This document shows, piece after piece, positions 22,952-31,617 of a stretch of DNA of 64,000 nucleotides; within the stretch, counting starts at the first letter, position 1, and each line of letters opens with the position of its first letter. The stretch is from an uncultured Eisenbergiella sp. (lineage in GTDB: Bacteria > Bacillota > Clostridia > Lachnospirales > Lachnospiraceae). A program made the translations under genes and the position numbers. The notes below the pieces were generated by a model. That model saw nothing but the letters and a program-made list of their open reading frames with translations. It was not told where the DNA came from and searched no databases. The stretch lies in the NCBI GenBank assembly GCA_910585455.1, contig CAJUEL010000020.1, positions 1 through 64,000 on the forward strand, read 5' to 3'.

Positions 22952-24364
22952 TTATTCTCTGCCGTCCCAGCAATAGGTGCAGAGCTTATCCTTATCGATG
23001 CCCACGGATTCGATCATGTCATCCAGTCTGTGGTAGCGCAGAGAGGTGAAATTAAGCTGTTTGCAGATGCGGTCGATCATCTCATGGTACTGCGCGCTGT
23101 CCGGATCCGCGTAGACTGCCAGATTCGGGTATTTGTCGCTGCCCTCCATGTCCCGGATGATCCTTCTGGTGATCAGGTCCATGTCCGAGGTGGAGCGGGA
23201 GAAATTTAAGTATTTACAGCCATAGAGCAGGGGCGGGCAGGCGGGACGGATATGTACCTCCTTCGCGCCGCTTTTGTATAAAAATTCTGTGGTTTCCCGA
23301 AGCTGTGTGCCGCGGACGATGGAATCGTCGATCAGAAGAAGGCTTCTGTTCTGGATCAGCTCATGCACCGGAATGAGCTTCATCTTCGCGATCAGATTGC
23401 GCTTGCTCTGGATCGTGGGCATGAAGGAGCGCGGCCAGGTCGGCGTATATTTGATGAAGGGCCTGGAATAGGGAATCCCGGATTCGTTGGCATAGCCGAT
23501 GGCATGGGCGACGCCGGAATCGGGCACGCCGGCGACGATATCGGGCTTCACGCCTCCGGCATCTCGTCTGGCCAGGGCCGCGCCGCAGTGATAACGCATC
23601 TCTTCCACGCTGATCCCCTCGTAGGAGGAAGAGGGATACCCGTAATAAATCCAGAGGAAAGTGCATATTTTCATCTTTTTCCCAGGCTGTACGAGGGTGC
23701 GCACACCCTCCGGCGTCATGATGGCGATCTCTCCCGGACCCAGCTCCCGCAAGGGGCTATAGCCAAGATTTAAATAGGAAAAGCTCTCAAAAGCGAGGCA
23801 GTAGGCGTCCTCCTTTTGCCCGAGCGCGATGGGGGTTCTGCCCATTTTATCCCGGGCGGCGTAAATGCCCTTCGGCGTCATGATCACGATGGACATGGAA
23901 CCGTCGATGAGCTCCTGGGCATACTGAATGCCGTCGATGAGGTTTTCCTTCTGGTTGATGATGGTGGCGACAAGCTCCGTGGCGTTGATGTCTCCGCCGC
24001 TCATTTCCAGAAAATGTGTATGGGAAAGGGAAAGAAGCTTCTGTACAATTTCATCGGTGTTGTTGATCTTGCCGATTGTCATGATGGAATAGGTGCCATG
24101 ATGGGAACGGATGATCAGGGGCTGGGGCTCGTAATCGGATATGCAGCCGATGCCCATGCAGCCGTGCATGCGCGCCGGTTCCTTTTCAAATTTGGTGCGG
24201 AAGGGGGCGTTCTCGATGTTGTGGATGGCACGGTTGAAGCCGTCCTTGCTGTCGTATACCGCCATGCCGGCACGTCTGGTTCCCAGATGGGAGTGATAGT
24301 CCGTTCCGAAATACAGGTCAAAAACACAGTCTTCCTTTGATGCTACTCCAAAAAAACCGCTCAT
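22952..24364 (-). CDS. PurF-like protein lacking the glutaminase cysteine
   Basis: A 470-residue protein with the whole layout of glutamine PRPP amidotransferase: an Ntn-type glutaminase domain (residues 2 to about 230: GTDYHSHLGTRRAGMAVYD, GCISDYEPQPL) and a type I phosphoribosyltransferase domain with the PRPP loop LLLIDDSIVRGTQL near residue 345. In PurF the nucleophile is a cysteine directly after the initiator methionine. Here the start is MSGFFGVASK, so a serine occupies that place and the first cysteine is at about residue 13. The start at 24364 is well supported by a GGAGG site. It may use ammonia directly, have a partner glutaminase, or have another role. No purine genes lie nearby. 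Confidence 0.85.
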   Translation of the reverse strand: MSGFFGVASKEDCVFDLYFGTDYHSHLGTRRAGMAVYDSKDGFNRAIHNIENAPFRTKFEKEPARMHGCMGIGCISDYEPQPLIIRSHHGTYSIMTIGKINNTDEIVQKLLSLSHTHFLEMSGGDINATELVATIINQKENLIDGIQYAQELIDGSMSIVIMTPKGIYAARDKMGRTPIALGQKEDAYCLAFESFSYLNLGYSPLRELGPGEIAIMTPEGVRTLVQPGKKMKICTFLWIYYGYPSSSYEGISVEEMRYHCGAALARRDAGGVKPDIVAGVPDSGVAHAIGYANESGIPYSRPFIKYTPTWPRSFMPTIQSKRNLIAKMKLIPVHELIQNRSLLLIDDSIVRGTQLRETTEFLYKSGAKEVHIRPACPPLLYGCKYLNFSRSTSDMDLITRRIIRDMEGSDKYPNLAVYADPDSAQYHEMIDRICKQLNFTSLRYHRLDDMIESVGIDKDKLCTYCWDGRE

Positions 24365-24449
24365 ATTTTTCCTCCGTATGCTTGATCTGACTCGCCGCAG
24401 GCGCTTGACAAAGGGTACAAATGCGGCGAAACCTGAAAGAACAGTTCTT

Positions 24450-24478
24450 ATTCTATCACAGACATAAAAAAACCACAA
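24450..24478 (-). promoter_or_regulatory. Promoter of the PurF-like gene
   Basis: On the minus strand TTGTGG (24478-24473), 17 bases, TAGAAT (24455-24450). The leader is about 80 bases. Palindrome P2 ends 24 bases upstream of this -35 box, so P2 is not in this transcript. Confidence 0.65.
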
Positions 24479-24501
24479 GAAAAATAACTGTTGATTCAGG
24501 G

Positions 24502-24889
24502 AAATCAATTTTAATCCGAAACAGGGAGCGCCGGGTGGGGAGAAGGGGCAGGAAGGGAACAAAGAGACAGCGGCGGACGCAGGAGTGGCAAATGGACGGA
24601 AGGAGACCGGCTGTTTTCGATTGCGTTATCCGGGGCGGGAAATTCCACAAAATTTCAGGAGATTCCTAAGCGCCACAGGGCGCAATAAACTCACTTCGTT
24701 CGGACAGTATTGCGCCCTGTGGCAGGAATTTCCTTCCATTTCGGGAATTTCTCCGCTCCGGATAAAGCAATCGAAAACAGCCGGTCTCCTTCCGTCCATT
24801 TGCCACTTCTGCGTCCGTCGCTGTCTCTTTGTTCCCTTCCTGCCCCTTCTCCTCACCCGGCGCTCCTGCTTCAGACTGAAAATTGATTT
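24502..24889. repeat. Long palindrome P2
   Basis: The longest copy: arms of about 130 bp from 24502 and to 24889, with a handful of mismatches that increase towards the outer ends. The core stem GCCACAGGGCGCAA (24672-24685) pairs with 24710-24723. The loop matches P1 except for single-base changes. The 5' arm is roughly three-quarters purine by my count. The arm sequence is unrelated to those of P1, P3 and P4 outside the inner 30-40 bases. Confidence 0.9.
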
Positions 24890-24913
24890 TTACGCCATTG
24901 ATTTGCCCCGTTC

Positions 24914-25372
24914 AGACTCATTATGCCGCTGGATGAGGCGAACTCTTCTGGCTATGAATTGGGCCAGAGTTTTTCTGTATTTGACTCTGATGACATTAAT
25001 TCTGGCATTAATCATGATACCAATCCTTTTTGGAAATACAAAAAATGCCAGTAAAAAGTGCCAGTAAAAAGTGCCGGTAAAAAAGTACCGGTAAAAAGTA
25101 CTGATATAAAATTTCAGAAAAGGACTTTGAACCAACTGACGGCGATAACAGAGTATATGAAAACGTCAGGGTCCTGTACGGCGGCAGAGCTGTGTAATCT
25201 GCTGGAAGTGAAAGAAAGACGCGTTCGCCAGCTTTTGAAATGTTTAGAAGAAGATGGGCGGATAGAGATTATTGGAACTTACCGGAACAGGCGCTACAAA
25301 TTGAAATACTGTCTGAACTGTCACCTTATTCCTGATTTGTTGTCTGTTATGCTATCAGCTCTCGTTATATGA
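24914..25372 (+). pseudogene. Relic ending in a winged-helix domain
   Basis: The open part, 25058-25372 (104 residues, GTG start), holds a winged helix: LNQLTAITEYMKTSGSCTAAELCNLLEVKERRVRQLLKCLEEDGRIEIIGTYRNRRYKL. This is the usual C-terminal module of AlbA_2/Schlafen-type ATP-binding regulators, followed by an unrelated hydrophobic tail. Upstream, a different frame from about 24920 is open (MPLDEANSSGYELGQSF...) and stops at the tandem repeats. This suggests frameshifted remains of a longer protein with its N-terminus lost beside P2. P2 and P3 flank it in opposite orientations. Confidence 0.55.
25041..25105 (+). repeat. Tandem repeat AAAAAGTGCCAGT
   Basis: About five imperfect copies of a 13-14 base unit (AAAAATGCCAGT, AAAAAGTGCCAGT, AAAAAGTGCCGGT, AAAAAAGTACCGGT, AAAAAGTACTGAT). 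Unit length changes by one base, so it can shift the reading frame of the relic it lies in. Confidence 0.85.
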
Positions 25373-25861
25373 GAATATATCAATTTTCATTTAGAATATG
25401 TCATTGAGTTTGAGGCTGCAGTTTGTTAATATGAAATATATAATGTCGTTTCGTTTAGCGGCAGGCACCGGGGAGAGCGGAGAACCGGCAGCGGACACGG
25501 GAAAGGGCGGACAGGAGGGGACAGGCTGTTTCCTGTTGCTTTATCCGGGGCGGAGAAATTCCCAAAATGGCAGGATATTCCTGTCACAGGGCGCAATACT
25601 GTCCGAACGGAGTGAGTTTGTTGCGCCCTGTGGCGCTCAGGAATAGCCGGTCATTTTGTGGAATTTCCCGCTCCGGATAATACAACAGGAAACAGCCTGT
25701 CCCCTCCTGTCCGCCCTTTCCCGTGTCCGCTGCCGGTTCTCCGCTCTCCCCGGCGCCTGCCGCTAAACGAAATGGCATGGATGGAGTATAAGATGCTTTG
25801 ATGGTGGAAATGGGGGTTCATGAGCGCGGCGGTGCGTTGCGCAGAAAGGCGGAGGAGAAAC
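25373..25861. other. Leader region of the esterase operon
   Basis: It holds palindrome P3 and, at its left edge, TATAAT (25439-25444) without a convincing -35 box, as expected for an activator-dependent promoter. No gene seen. Confidence 0.6.
25443..25778. repeat. Long palindrome P3 (inverted orientation)
   Basis: Outer arms of about 105 bp from 25443 and to 25778 with only two or three mismatches. The core stem is 25583-25596 with 25621-25634. The loop reads TACTGTCCGAACGGAGTGAG, which is the reverse complement of the P1, P2 and P4 loops, so the element is inverted on the plus strand. It ends 84 bases before the start of the esterase-SGNH gene. Confidence 0.9.
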
Positions 25862-28495
25862 ATGATAAGGAGTGCGAGAACAGAAAACGGTTGGGTAAGG
25901 GGGATCGAGGCGGCGGATCCAAGGATTACGGCGTTTAAGGGAGTTCCCTTTGCGGCGCCTCCGGTGGGGAAAAACAGGTGGCGTGCACCCCAGCCCTGTG
26001 AAAACTGGGAAGGGGTGCGGGATGCTTCCCGCTTTGCGGCCATAGCGGTTCAGGACACGCCGGGGCTTTCGGAAGATATTTATTGCCGGGAATGGCATGT
26101 CGATCCCGAAACGCCCATGGGAGAGGACTGTTTGTATCTCAATATCTGGACAGGGGCAAAGAATGCGGAGGAAAAGCAGCCCGTGCTGGTCTGGTTTTAT
26201 GGGGGAGCCCTGCAGTGGGGATATCCCTCTGAAATGGAATTTGACGGGGAGCGGCTGGCCCGTCGGGGCGTTGTGGTGGTGACGGTGAATTACCGCATCA
26301 ATGTGTTCGGCTTTATGGCACATCCGCAGCTGACGCAAAAGCAGCCGGAGGCGCCCGCGAATTTCGGCAGCCTGGACCAGCAGGCGGGGCTCAAATGGGT
26401 GATCCGCAACATCCGTTCCTTCGGGGGAGATCCGGACAACATCACCATTGCCGGGCAGTCGGCGGGCGGCGGGAGCGTGCTGAGCCAGATGGCGTGCCCG
26501 GACAATGCCGGACTTTTTAAGCGCGCCGTGATCATGAGCGGAATGATCAGAAGCCCTTATGGAGAAAGAGCCATGGGAGCGCCGAAGGCTCTCTGGGAAG
26601 CGGAGGAAAACGGAGTGGATTTTCTGGATTTCCTGGGCGTGTCAACCATCGAAGAGGCGCGGGAGCTGGACGCTTTTTATATCCGGGATAAATATGCGGA
26701 ATTTGCCAGGCACTTCCCGAGGATGGGAGTTGTGGAGGACGGTCATTTTTGTGTGGGAGATCCGGTTGCGCTCTTCATGCAGGGAAAATGCGCGGATGTG
26801 CCTGTGATGGCGGGCAATACGGTGGATGAATTTCCGAATGCCCTGCGCGCTGCATCGAAGGAAGAGCTGCGGGAAAAGGCGGAACATATATTTGGCGGTC
26901 AGGCGGAAGAATTTTTGGAGCTTTTGGAGGCAAAAGCCCGGAATGTGCCGGAAGAGACCGGCAAAGAGGGAGAATACGGAAAGGTCTGCGGGCTGGAATG
27001 TACCATAAAGGGCGTTTTTGCCAGGCGGAGGGAAGCGGGCAGCGTGCAGGACTGCTATTACTATAAATTTGCGCCCGAAATTCCCGGCCTGGATCATCCG
27101 GGGTGCTTCCATTCGGTGGATCTGTGGTTTTTCTTTGAAACGCTGGCGAAGTGCTGGCGGCCCTTTACCGGGAAGCATTACGACCTGGCGAGGCAGATGT
27201 GCAATTATTGGGCGAATTTTATCAAAAGCGGTGATCCGAACGGAGTGGATGCGGACGGCGTCCGGATGCCCGGGTGGCAGCCTTATACGAAGCGGGAACC
27301 TGTAGAAATGGTATTTACCACGGACGGAGCAAAGCCTGTCAGCGGGGAGGAGGATCCCTTTATCCGGTTTTTGAGCCAGGCTGTTGTGAGGGGGATTGAG
27401 AAGGACTCCTTTTGTAAAGAGTGGATGAAGCCTTTCTGGAAGGATGGGGAGATTTACCGGGAAACCTTTGCCATGATCGAGGAGAACGGAATCTGTGAAG
27501 CGCCTTTTTTGTCAGAGCCGGAAACGGTCCTGCGGGTGGAGAGCTACAGCGGGGAAAAGGCGTATGAGGAAGGAAGGGATTATCTGGTGCGAGGCGACAG
27601 GCTGGTTCTGCCGGCGGGCAGCAGAATTCCCCACACAGGCTGGGAGCGCTTTTTATACCGGACGAAGGAGGAATCGGAGCGGGCGCTGCAGGAAAGAGGA
27701 ATGGTGATCGATTTTGGAAATGTGGCGACCACAGACGGGAGATATTTGAGCCTGTGCGCGCTGGGAAATCCCCGGTTCATAACGGATTGGCAGGTGGCGG
27801 TGACCTATCGGGCAAAGGAGCGCTGGCAGGGCCGTGCGCCGAAGGGCGGAATGGCAAACCTGCCCCGGTTGTCCGGCAAAATCAGGGAAGGAAAGGCGGT
27901 CTGCATTGTGCTCTACGGGGATAGCATTTCCTGCGGCTGGGACTGCAGCGGCAAATATGGACAAAAGCCCGGGCAGCCCATCTGGCCGGCGCTGGTGCTG
28001 CATCAGGCGAAGGAAAAATGGCAGGTTCCCATCCGGTTCCATAACACTTCCATCGGCGGCATGGACACGGAATGGGCGATCGCCCATGCAAAGGAGCGGG
28101 TTTCCTGCCTGCAGCCTGATCTGGTGATTCTGGGCTACGGCATGAACGACCGGTGCGACGGGAAGGAATATGGCGCTAAAACCAGGCGGCTGATGGAGGA
28201 AATCCGCAAAGACGCTCCTGAAACGGAATTTCTTTTGATCGCGACCACGCTTCCGAACCGGCTGGCGGATACGGAGCCGATGCATTTCTGGGCGCATCAG
28301 GATGAGCAGGCACAGAGTCTGCAGGCGCTGTGCGAAAGAGGCGTCGCGCTGGCCGATGTGCAGGGCGTCCAGCGGGAAATGGAAAAGAGAAAGCGGTATT
28401 TCGATATGACGGGAAATCTTTTGAATCATCCAAATGATTATCTGGCCCGGGTGCAGGCGCAGGTGGTCGCGGCGGCGCTGGAGGTGGAAGGATGA
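25862..28495 (+). CDS. Carboxylesterase (type B) - SGNH hydrolase fusion
   Basis: An 877-residue two-domain esterase. Residues 1 to about 520 are a type B carboxylesterase (alpha/beta hydrolase): PFAAPPVGKNRWRAPQP, EDCLYLNIWTG, and the nucleophile S200 in AGQSAGGGSV. From about 640 comes an SGNH/GDSL hydrolase: S688 in LYGDSISCGW, the GYGMND block, and H856 in LLNHPNDYL. No signal peptide is present, so both act in the cytoplasm, probably removing acyl groups from imported sugars. The start at 25862 has GGAGG upstream; the longer frame to 25820 does not. The esterase half is a close paralogue of 57364-58899, which lacks the SGNH part. The GH43 gene overlaps its stop. Confidence 0.88.
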   Translation: MIRSARTENGWVRGIEAADPRITAFKGVPFAAPPVGKNRWRAPQPCENWEGVRDASRFAAIAVQDTPGLSEDIYCREWHVDPETPMGEDCLYLNIWTGAKNAEEKQPVLVWFYGGALQWGYPSEMEFDGERLARRGVVVVTVNYRINVFGFMAHPQLTQKQPEAPANFGSLDQQAGLKWVIRNIRSFGGDPDNITIAGQSAGGGSVLSQMACPDNAGLFKRAVIMSGMIRSPYGERAMGAPKALWEAEENGVDFLDFLGVSTIEEARELDAFYIRDKYAEFARHFPRMGVVEDGHFCVGDPVALFMQGKCADVPVMAGNTVDEFPNALRAASKEELREKAEHIFGGQAEEFLELLEAKARNVPEETGKEGEYGKVCGLECTIKGVFARRREAGSVQDCYYYKFAPEIPGLDHPGCFHSVDLWFFFETLAKCWRPFTGKHYDLARQMCNYWANFIKSGDPNGVDADGVRMPGWQPYTKREPVEMVFTTDGAKPVSGEEDPFIRFLSQAVVRGIEKDSFCKEWMKPFWKDGEIYRETFAMIEENGICEAPFLSEPETVLRVESYSGEKAYEEGRDYLVRGDRLVLPAGSRIPHTGWERFLYRTKEESERALQERGMVIDFGNVATTDGRYLSLCALGNPRFITDWQVAVTYRAKERWQGRAPKGGMANLPRLSGKIREGKAVCIVLYGDSISCGWDCSGKYGQKPGQPIWPALVLHQAKEKWQVPIRFHNTSIGGMDTEWAIAHAKERVSCLQPDLVILGYGMNDRCDGKEYGAKTRRLMEEIRKDAPETEFLLIATTLPNRLADTEPMHFWAHQDEQAQSLQALCERGVALADVQGVQREMEKRKRYFDMTGNLLNHPNDYLARVQAQVVAAALEVEG

Positions 28496-30123
28496 GCGGG
28501 CAGAAGGCATACATTAAAGTATATACACGGCAGGCGGACCGGACCTGCTATCCGGAAGGGCTTGCCTATAGTGTGCATATGGCGATAAGCCAGGACGGCA
28601 AAAATTTTTATCCTCTGAATAAAAATTACGGCATTTTGTTTCCGGAGGCCCAAATACGTCCCGATAATACGATCTGTCCAAAAGGAGCGGCGAAACCGGG
28701 GATACTTTTGTTAAGTGAAAATGAATATGGCATCATAGCGGTGAGGGTGGAGGAAAATGGAGAAAAGGATGAGACGGCAGAAGGAAAGGTACTTCTGTGG
28801 AAAACACGAGATTTCATTTCCTTTGAAGATGCCGGATTGATTTCTGAAAGCGAATTGGATGGGCAGCGGGCATCTGATCTGGCGCAGCTTGACGGAAAAA
28901 TGCTGATGCGGGCGCAGGAATATTGGAACCCTGTCCATAATACAGGAATAGTTGTTCCTGAGTGTGTTAGCGTGCATACCACGCAGGAGCTGGAGGCAAT
29001 AAAGGCGAAGGCGCTATATTCAGACGGATCGTCCGTTTGGAAAAGAGTGGTGTGGGAAACAGGGAAAATTGATTTTTCCATGCCGGGAATTTATGAAGTT
29101 GAGGGAAAAGTGGCGGATAAGAGTTACCCGTTCCCGCTGGCGGAGGGATATGGGGATCCGGTTATTTTTCACTGGGATAAAAAATGGTATTATATTTCCA
29201 CCAATGACAACACCGATGATATTGGACTGTATGTCCGGGAAGCGGATACGGTCAGAGAGCTGTTTGGGGAGAATGTGACAGAGCATCTGATCCTGGCAAG
29301 GGATGAAAAGCGCAGCCTGGTCCAGACCTTCTGGGCGCCGGAATTCCATGTGATCGGCGGAGAGCTTTACCTTCTCTTCGCGGTCAGCGGTCAGGTGTGG
29401 GGACCCCAGTGCCACCTTATGAGGCTGAAAAAGGGGCGGTCTATCATAAATCCGGAAAGCTGGGAGGAGCCTGTCAGAGTCAGAAGGAAGGATGGAAGAT
29501 GGCTGGCGGAGGATGGCATCACATTGGATATGACCTGTTTGAAAACCTCCCGTAGCGCCTACCTGGTATGGTCTTACAGAAGAAACATCGGGACAAAGCT
29601 GGATACCGGCTCCATGCTCTATATTGCGGCGGTGGATGAAAATGAACCCTGGAAGCTGGCAAGTGAACCGGTGCTGCTTTCCCGCCCCCTGTTTGGCTGG
29701 GAAAACCTGATGGGAACCATCAATAACGAAGGACCTTATACTTTTGTGAAAGATGGGATGGTTTATTTGACCTATTCCGGAGGATCAGCCAACGGATATA
29801 CCTATGCGCTGGGACTGCTGTGCGCACGGGAAGAAGATGACCTTCTGGATATTTCCGTATGGGATAAGCGGTGCGCTCCTGTGCTATCCTTTTATTCGGT
29901 GGAAGGGGAATATGGACCGGGACATAATTCTTTTTTTGAAGATGAGGATGGAGACCTGATGATCGCTTATCATGGTGAGACAGGAGTGGATCGGCATCTG
30001 CGTTGTGACGGTATCCGGCGGGTGCATTTCCGCCAGGATGCCACACCGGATTTCGGGATGTCCGCCGGTGAGGATCTTGATAAGCGGTTAGCCGGTGTGA
30101 GGATGAAGGTCGAGGTGAAATGA
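28492..30123 (+). CDS. GH43-family glycosidase
   Basis: A 543-residue protein. The five-bladed GH43 propeller appears in two parts: an early strand set (YSVHMAISQDGKNFYPLN, LLWKTRDFISFED) and, after an insert of about 60 residues resembling a bacterial Ig-like strand pair (GIYEVEGKVADKSYPF), the catalytic part with EGYGDPVIFHW (base aspartate), FWAPEFHV and NNEGPYTF (acid glutamate). Beta-xylosidase or alpha-arabinofuranosidase activity is likely. No signal peptide. The ATG overlaps the stop of the esterase gene, so translation is coupled. Confidence 0.8.
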   Translation: MSGQKAYIKVYTRQADRTCYPEGLAYSVHMAISQDGKNFYPLNKNYGILFPEAQIRPDNTICPKGAAKPGILLLSENEYGIIAVRVEENGEKDETAEGKVLLWKTRDFISFEDAGLISESELDGQRASDLAQLDGKMLMRAQEYWNPVHNTGIVVPECVSVHTTQELEAIKAKALYSDGSSVWKRVVWETGKIDFSMPGIYEVEGKVADKSYPFPLAEGYGDPVIFHWDKKWYYISTNDNTDDIGLYVREADTVRELFGENVTEHLILARDEKRSLVQTFWAPEFHVIGGELYLLFAVSGQVWGPQCHLMRLKKGRSIINPESWEEPVRVRRKDGRWLAEDGITLDMTCLKTSRSAYLVWSYRRNIGTKLDTGSMLYIAAVDENEPWKLASEPVLLSRPLFGWENLMGTINNEGPYTFVKDGMVYLTYSGGSANGYTYALGLLCAREEDDLLDISVWDKRCAPVLSFYSVEGEYGPGHNSFFEDEDGDLMIAYHGETGVDRHLRCDGIRRVHFRQDATPDFGMSAGEDLDKRLAGVRMKVEVK

Positions 30124-30202
30124 ACGATACAGCATGCATTGGTGTTTTGCGGCGGGAAAACGGTCGTTTGCAGAGAGAAAAGAGAACAGGAGGAATCAGA
30201 TT

Positions 30203-31600
30203 ATGAAGAAACAGGCATTTAACCCTTATTTACCCTCGTGGGAGTACATTCCGGACGGGGAGCCCTATGTGTTCGGAGACAGGGTGTATGTGTACGGTTC
30301 CCATGATTTTTACAACGGATACGTGTTCTGTATGGGGGATTATGTTTGCTGGTCGGCTCCGGTGGACGATTTGGGGAACTGGCGGTATGAAGGGGTGATT
30401 TATCCCCGCAATGAGGATCCTTTAAATAAGGACGGAAAGATGTGTCTTTATGCGCCGGATGTGACGGTAGGACCGGACGGAAGATATTATCTTTACTATG
30501 TTCTGGACCATGTTTCAATCGTATCGGTGGCGGTGAGCGATACGCCTACGGGAAAATATGAGTTTTACGGCTATGTCCATTATGCAGACGGAACCCGGCT
30601 GGGGGAGCGGGAAGGGGACCAGCCCCAGTTTGATCCCGGTCTTTTGACGGAAGGGGAGAGGACCTACCTGTATACGGGCTTTTGCGGCAGGGGGGACAAA
30701 TCCCGCAGCGGCGCGATGGCGACGGTCCTGGGACCGGATATGCTGACGATCATTGAGGAGCCGGTTTTTATAGCGCCGGGATGTGAGTACAGCGCGGGCA
30801 CGGGCTTTGTAGGGCATGCGTTTTTTGAGGCTCCATCCATGCGCAAAATCGGGGATACCTATTATTTCATCTACTCTTCGGAGGTGATGCATGAGCTGTG
30901 CTATGCTGTGAGCAAAAGCCCGGTGAAGGATTTTGTGTACGGCGGGGTGCTGGTGAGCAACTGTGACCTGCATATCAATAAAGGAAAGCCGGCAGATATG
31001 CCTATGGCCTACGGTGCGAATAACCATGGGAGCATGGTGGAGATCGGAGGAAAGTGGTATATTTTCTATCACCGCCACACCAATAATACCTGGTACAGCA
31101 GACAGGGCTGCGCAGAAGAGCTGGAGATTTTGCCGGACGGCAGGATTTTGCAGGCGGAGCTGACCTCCTGCGGCTTAAACGGCGGACCGCTTTGCGGAAA
31201 AGGGGAGTACCCCGCATATATCGCCTGCCATCTGTTCACAAATGCGCCGCAGATCTATGTGGGAGGGGAGAACCTTCCGAGAATCATGCAGGACGGCAGG
31301 GACGGGGATGAGGAGCCCGGCTATATCGCCAACCTGCAGGATTCTGCGACGGCAGGATTTCGGTATTTTGACTGTCATGGGATACGGGAAATCCGGATCC
31401 GGGTGAGAGGGTATGCCAACGGAACCTTCGAGGTGAAAACCGCCTGGGACGGGGAGGTCCTTGCACAGATCCGGGTGGAAAATTCCAATGTCTGGGAGGA
31501 ATACGCAGCGCCTGTCAGCATTCCCGACGGAAAGCAGGCGATTTATCTGACCTACCGGGGTGGCGGAAAGGCGAGTCTGTTGTCGTTTACATTGCTGTAA
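30203..31600 (+). CDS. GH43 glycosidase with C-terminal CBM6-like domain
   Basis: A 465-residue protein beginning MKKQAFNPYLPSWEYIPDGEP. The GH43 catalytic set is visible: base aspartate in YIPDGEP, pKa-tuning aspartate in LYAPDVTVGPDG, and acid glutamate in GHAFFEAPSM. From about residue 330 it has a CBM6-like beta-sandwich (GYIANLQDSATAGFRYFDCHG, YLTYRGGGKASL). It is a close paralogue of 43891-45315, and both begin the same way without a signal peptide. Likely arabinofuranosidase or xylosidase on oligosaccharides. AGGAGG precedes the chosen ATG; the frame from 30134 has no such site. Confidence 0.87.
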   Translation: MKKQAFNPYLPSWEYIPDGEPYVFGDRVYVYGSHDFYNGYVFCMGDYVCWSAPVDDLGNWRYEGVIYPRNEDPLNKDGKMCLYAPDVTVGPDGRYYLYYVLDHVSIVSVAVSDTPTGKYEFYGYVHYADGTRLGEREGDQPQFDPGLLTEGERTYLYTGFCGRGDKSRSGAMATVLGPDMLTIIEEPVFIAPGCEYSAGTGFVGHAFFEAPSMRKIGDTYYFIYSSEVMHELCYAVSKSPVKDFVYGGVLVSNCDLHINKGKPADMPMAYGANNHGSMVEIGGKWYIFYHRHTNNTWYSRQGCAEELEILPDGRILQAELTSCGLNGGPLCGKGEYPAYIACHLFTNAPQIYVGGENLPRIMQDGRDGDEEPGYIANLQDSATAGFRYFDCHGIREIRIRVRGYANGTFEVKTAWDGEVLAQIRVENSNVWEEYAAPVSIPDGKQAIYLTYRGGGKASLLSFTLL

Positions 31601-31617
31601 AGGGGTAGAGTGGAGTA

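Larger units (their letters stand above)
24365..24913. other. Gap between the PurF-like gene and the relic
   Basis: It contains the PurF-like promoter (24450-24478) and palindrome P2 (24502-24889). Open frames across P2 are by-products of the inverted repeat. No further gene seen. Confidence 0.8.

Noticed and set aside
24585..25067. 160-codon plus-strand frame over P2
   Set aside because: It reads straight through the inverted repeat and resembles the frames in P4; no plausible protein features or ribosome site.
24502..25778. CRISPR-like array from repeated blocks
   Set aside because: The repeats are two large inverted structures and one short tandem array; there are no regular spacers and no cas genes.
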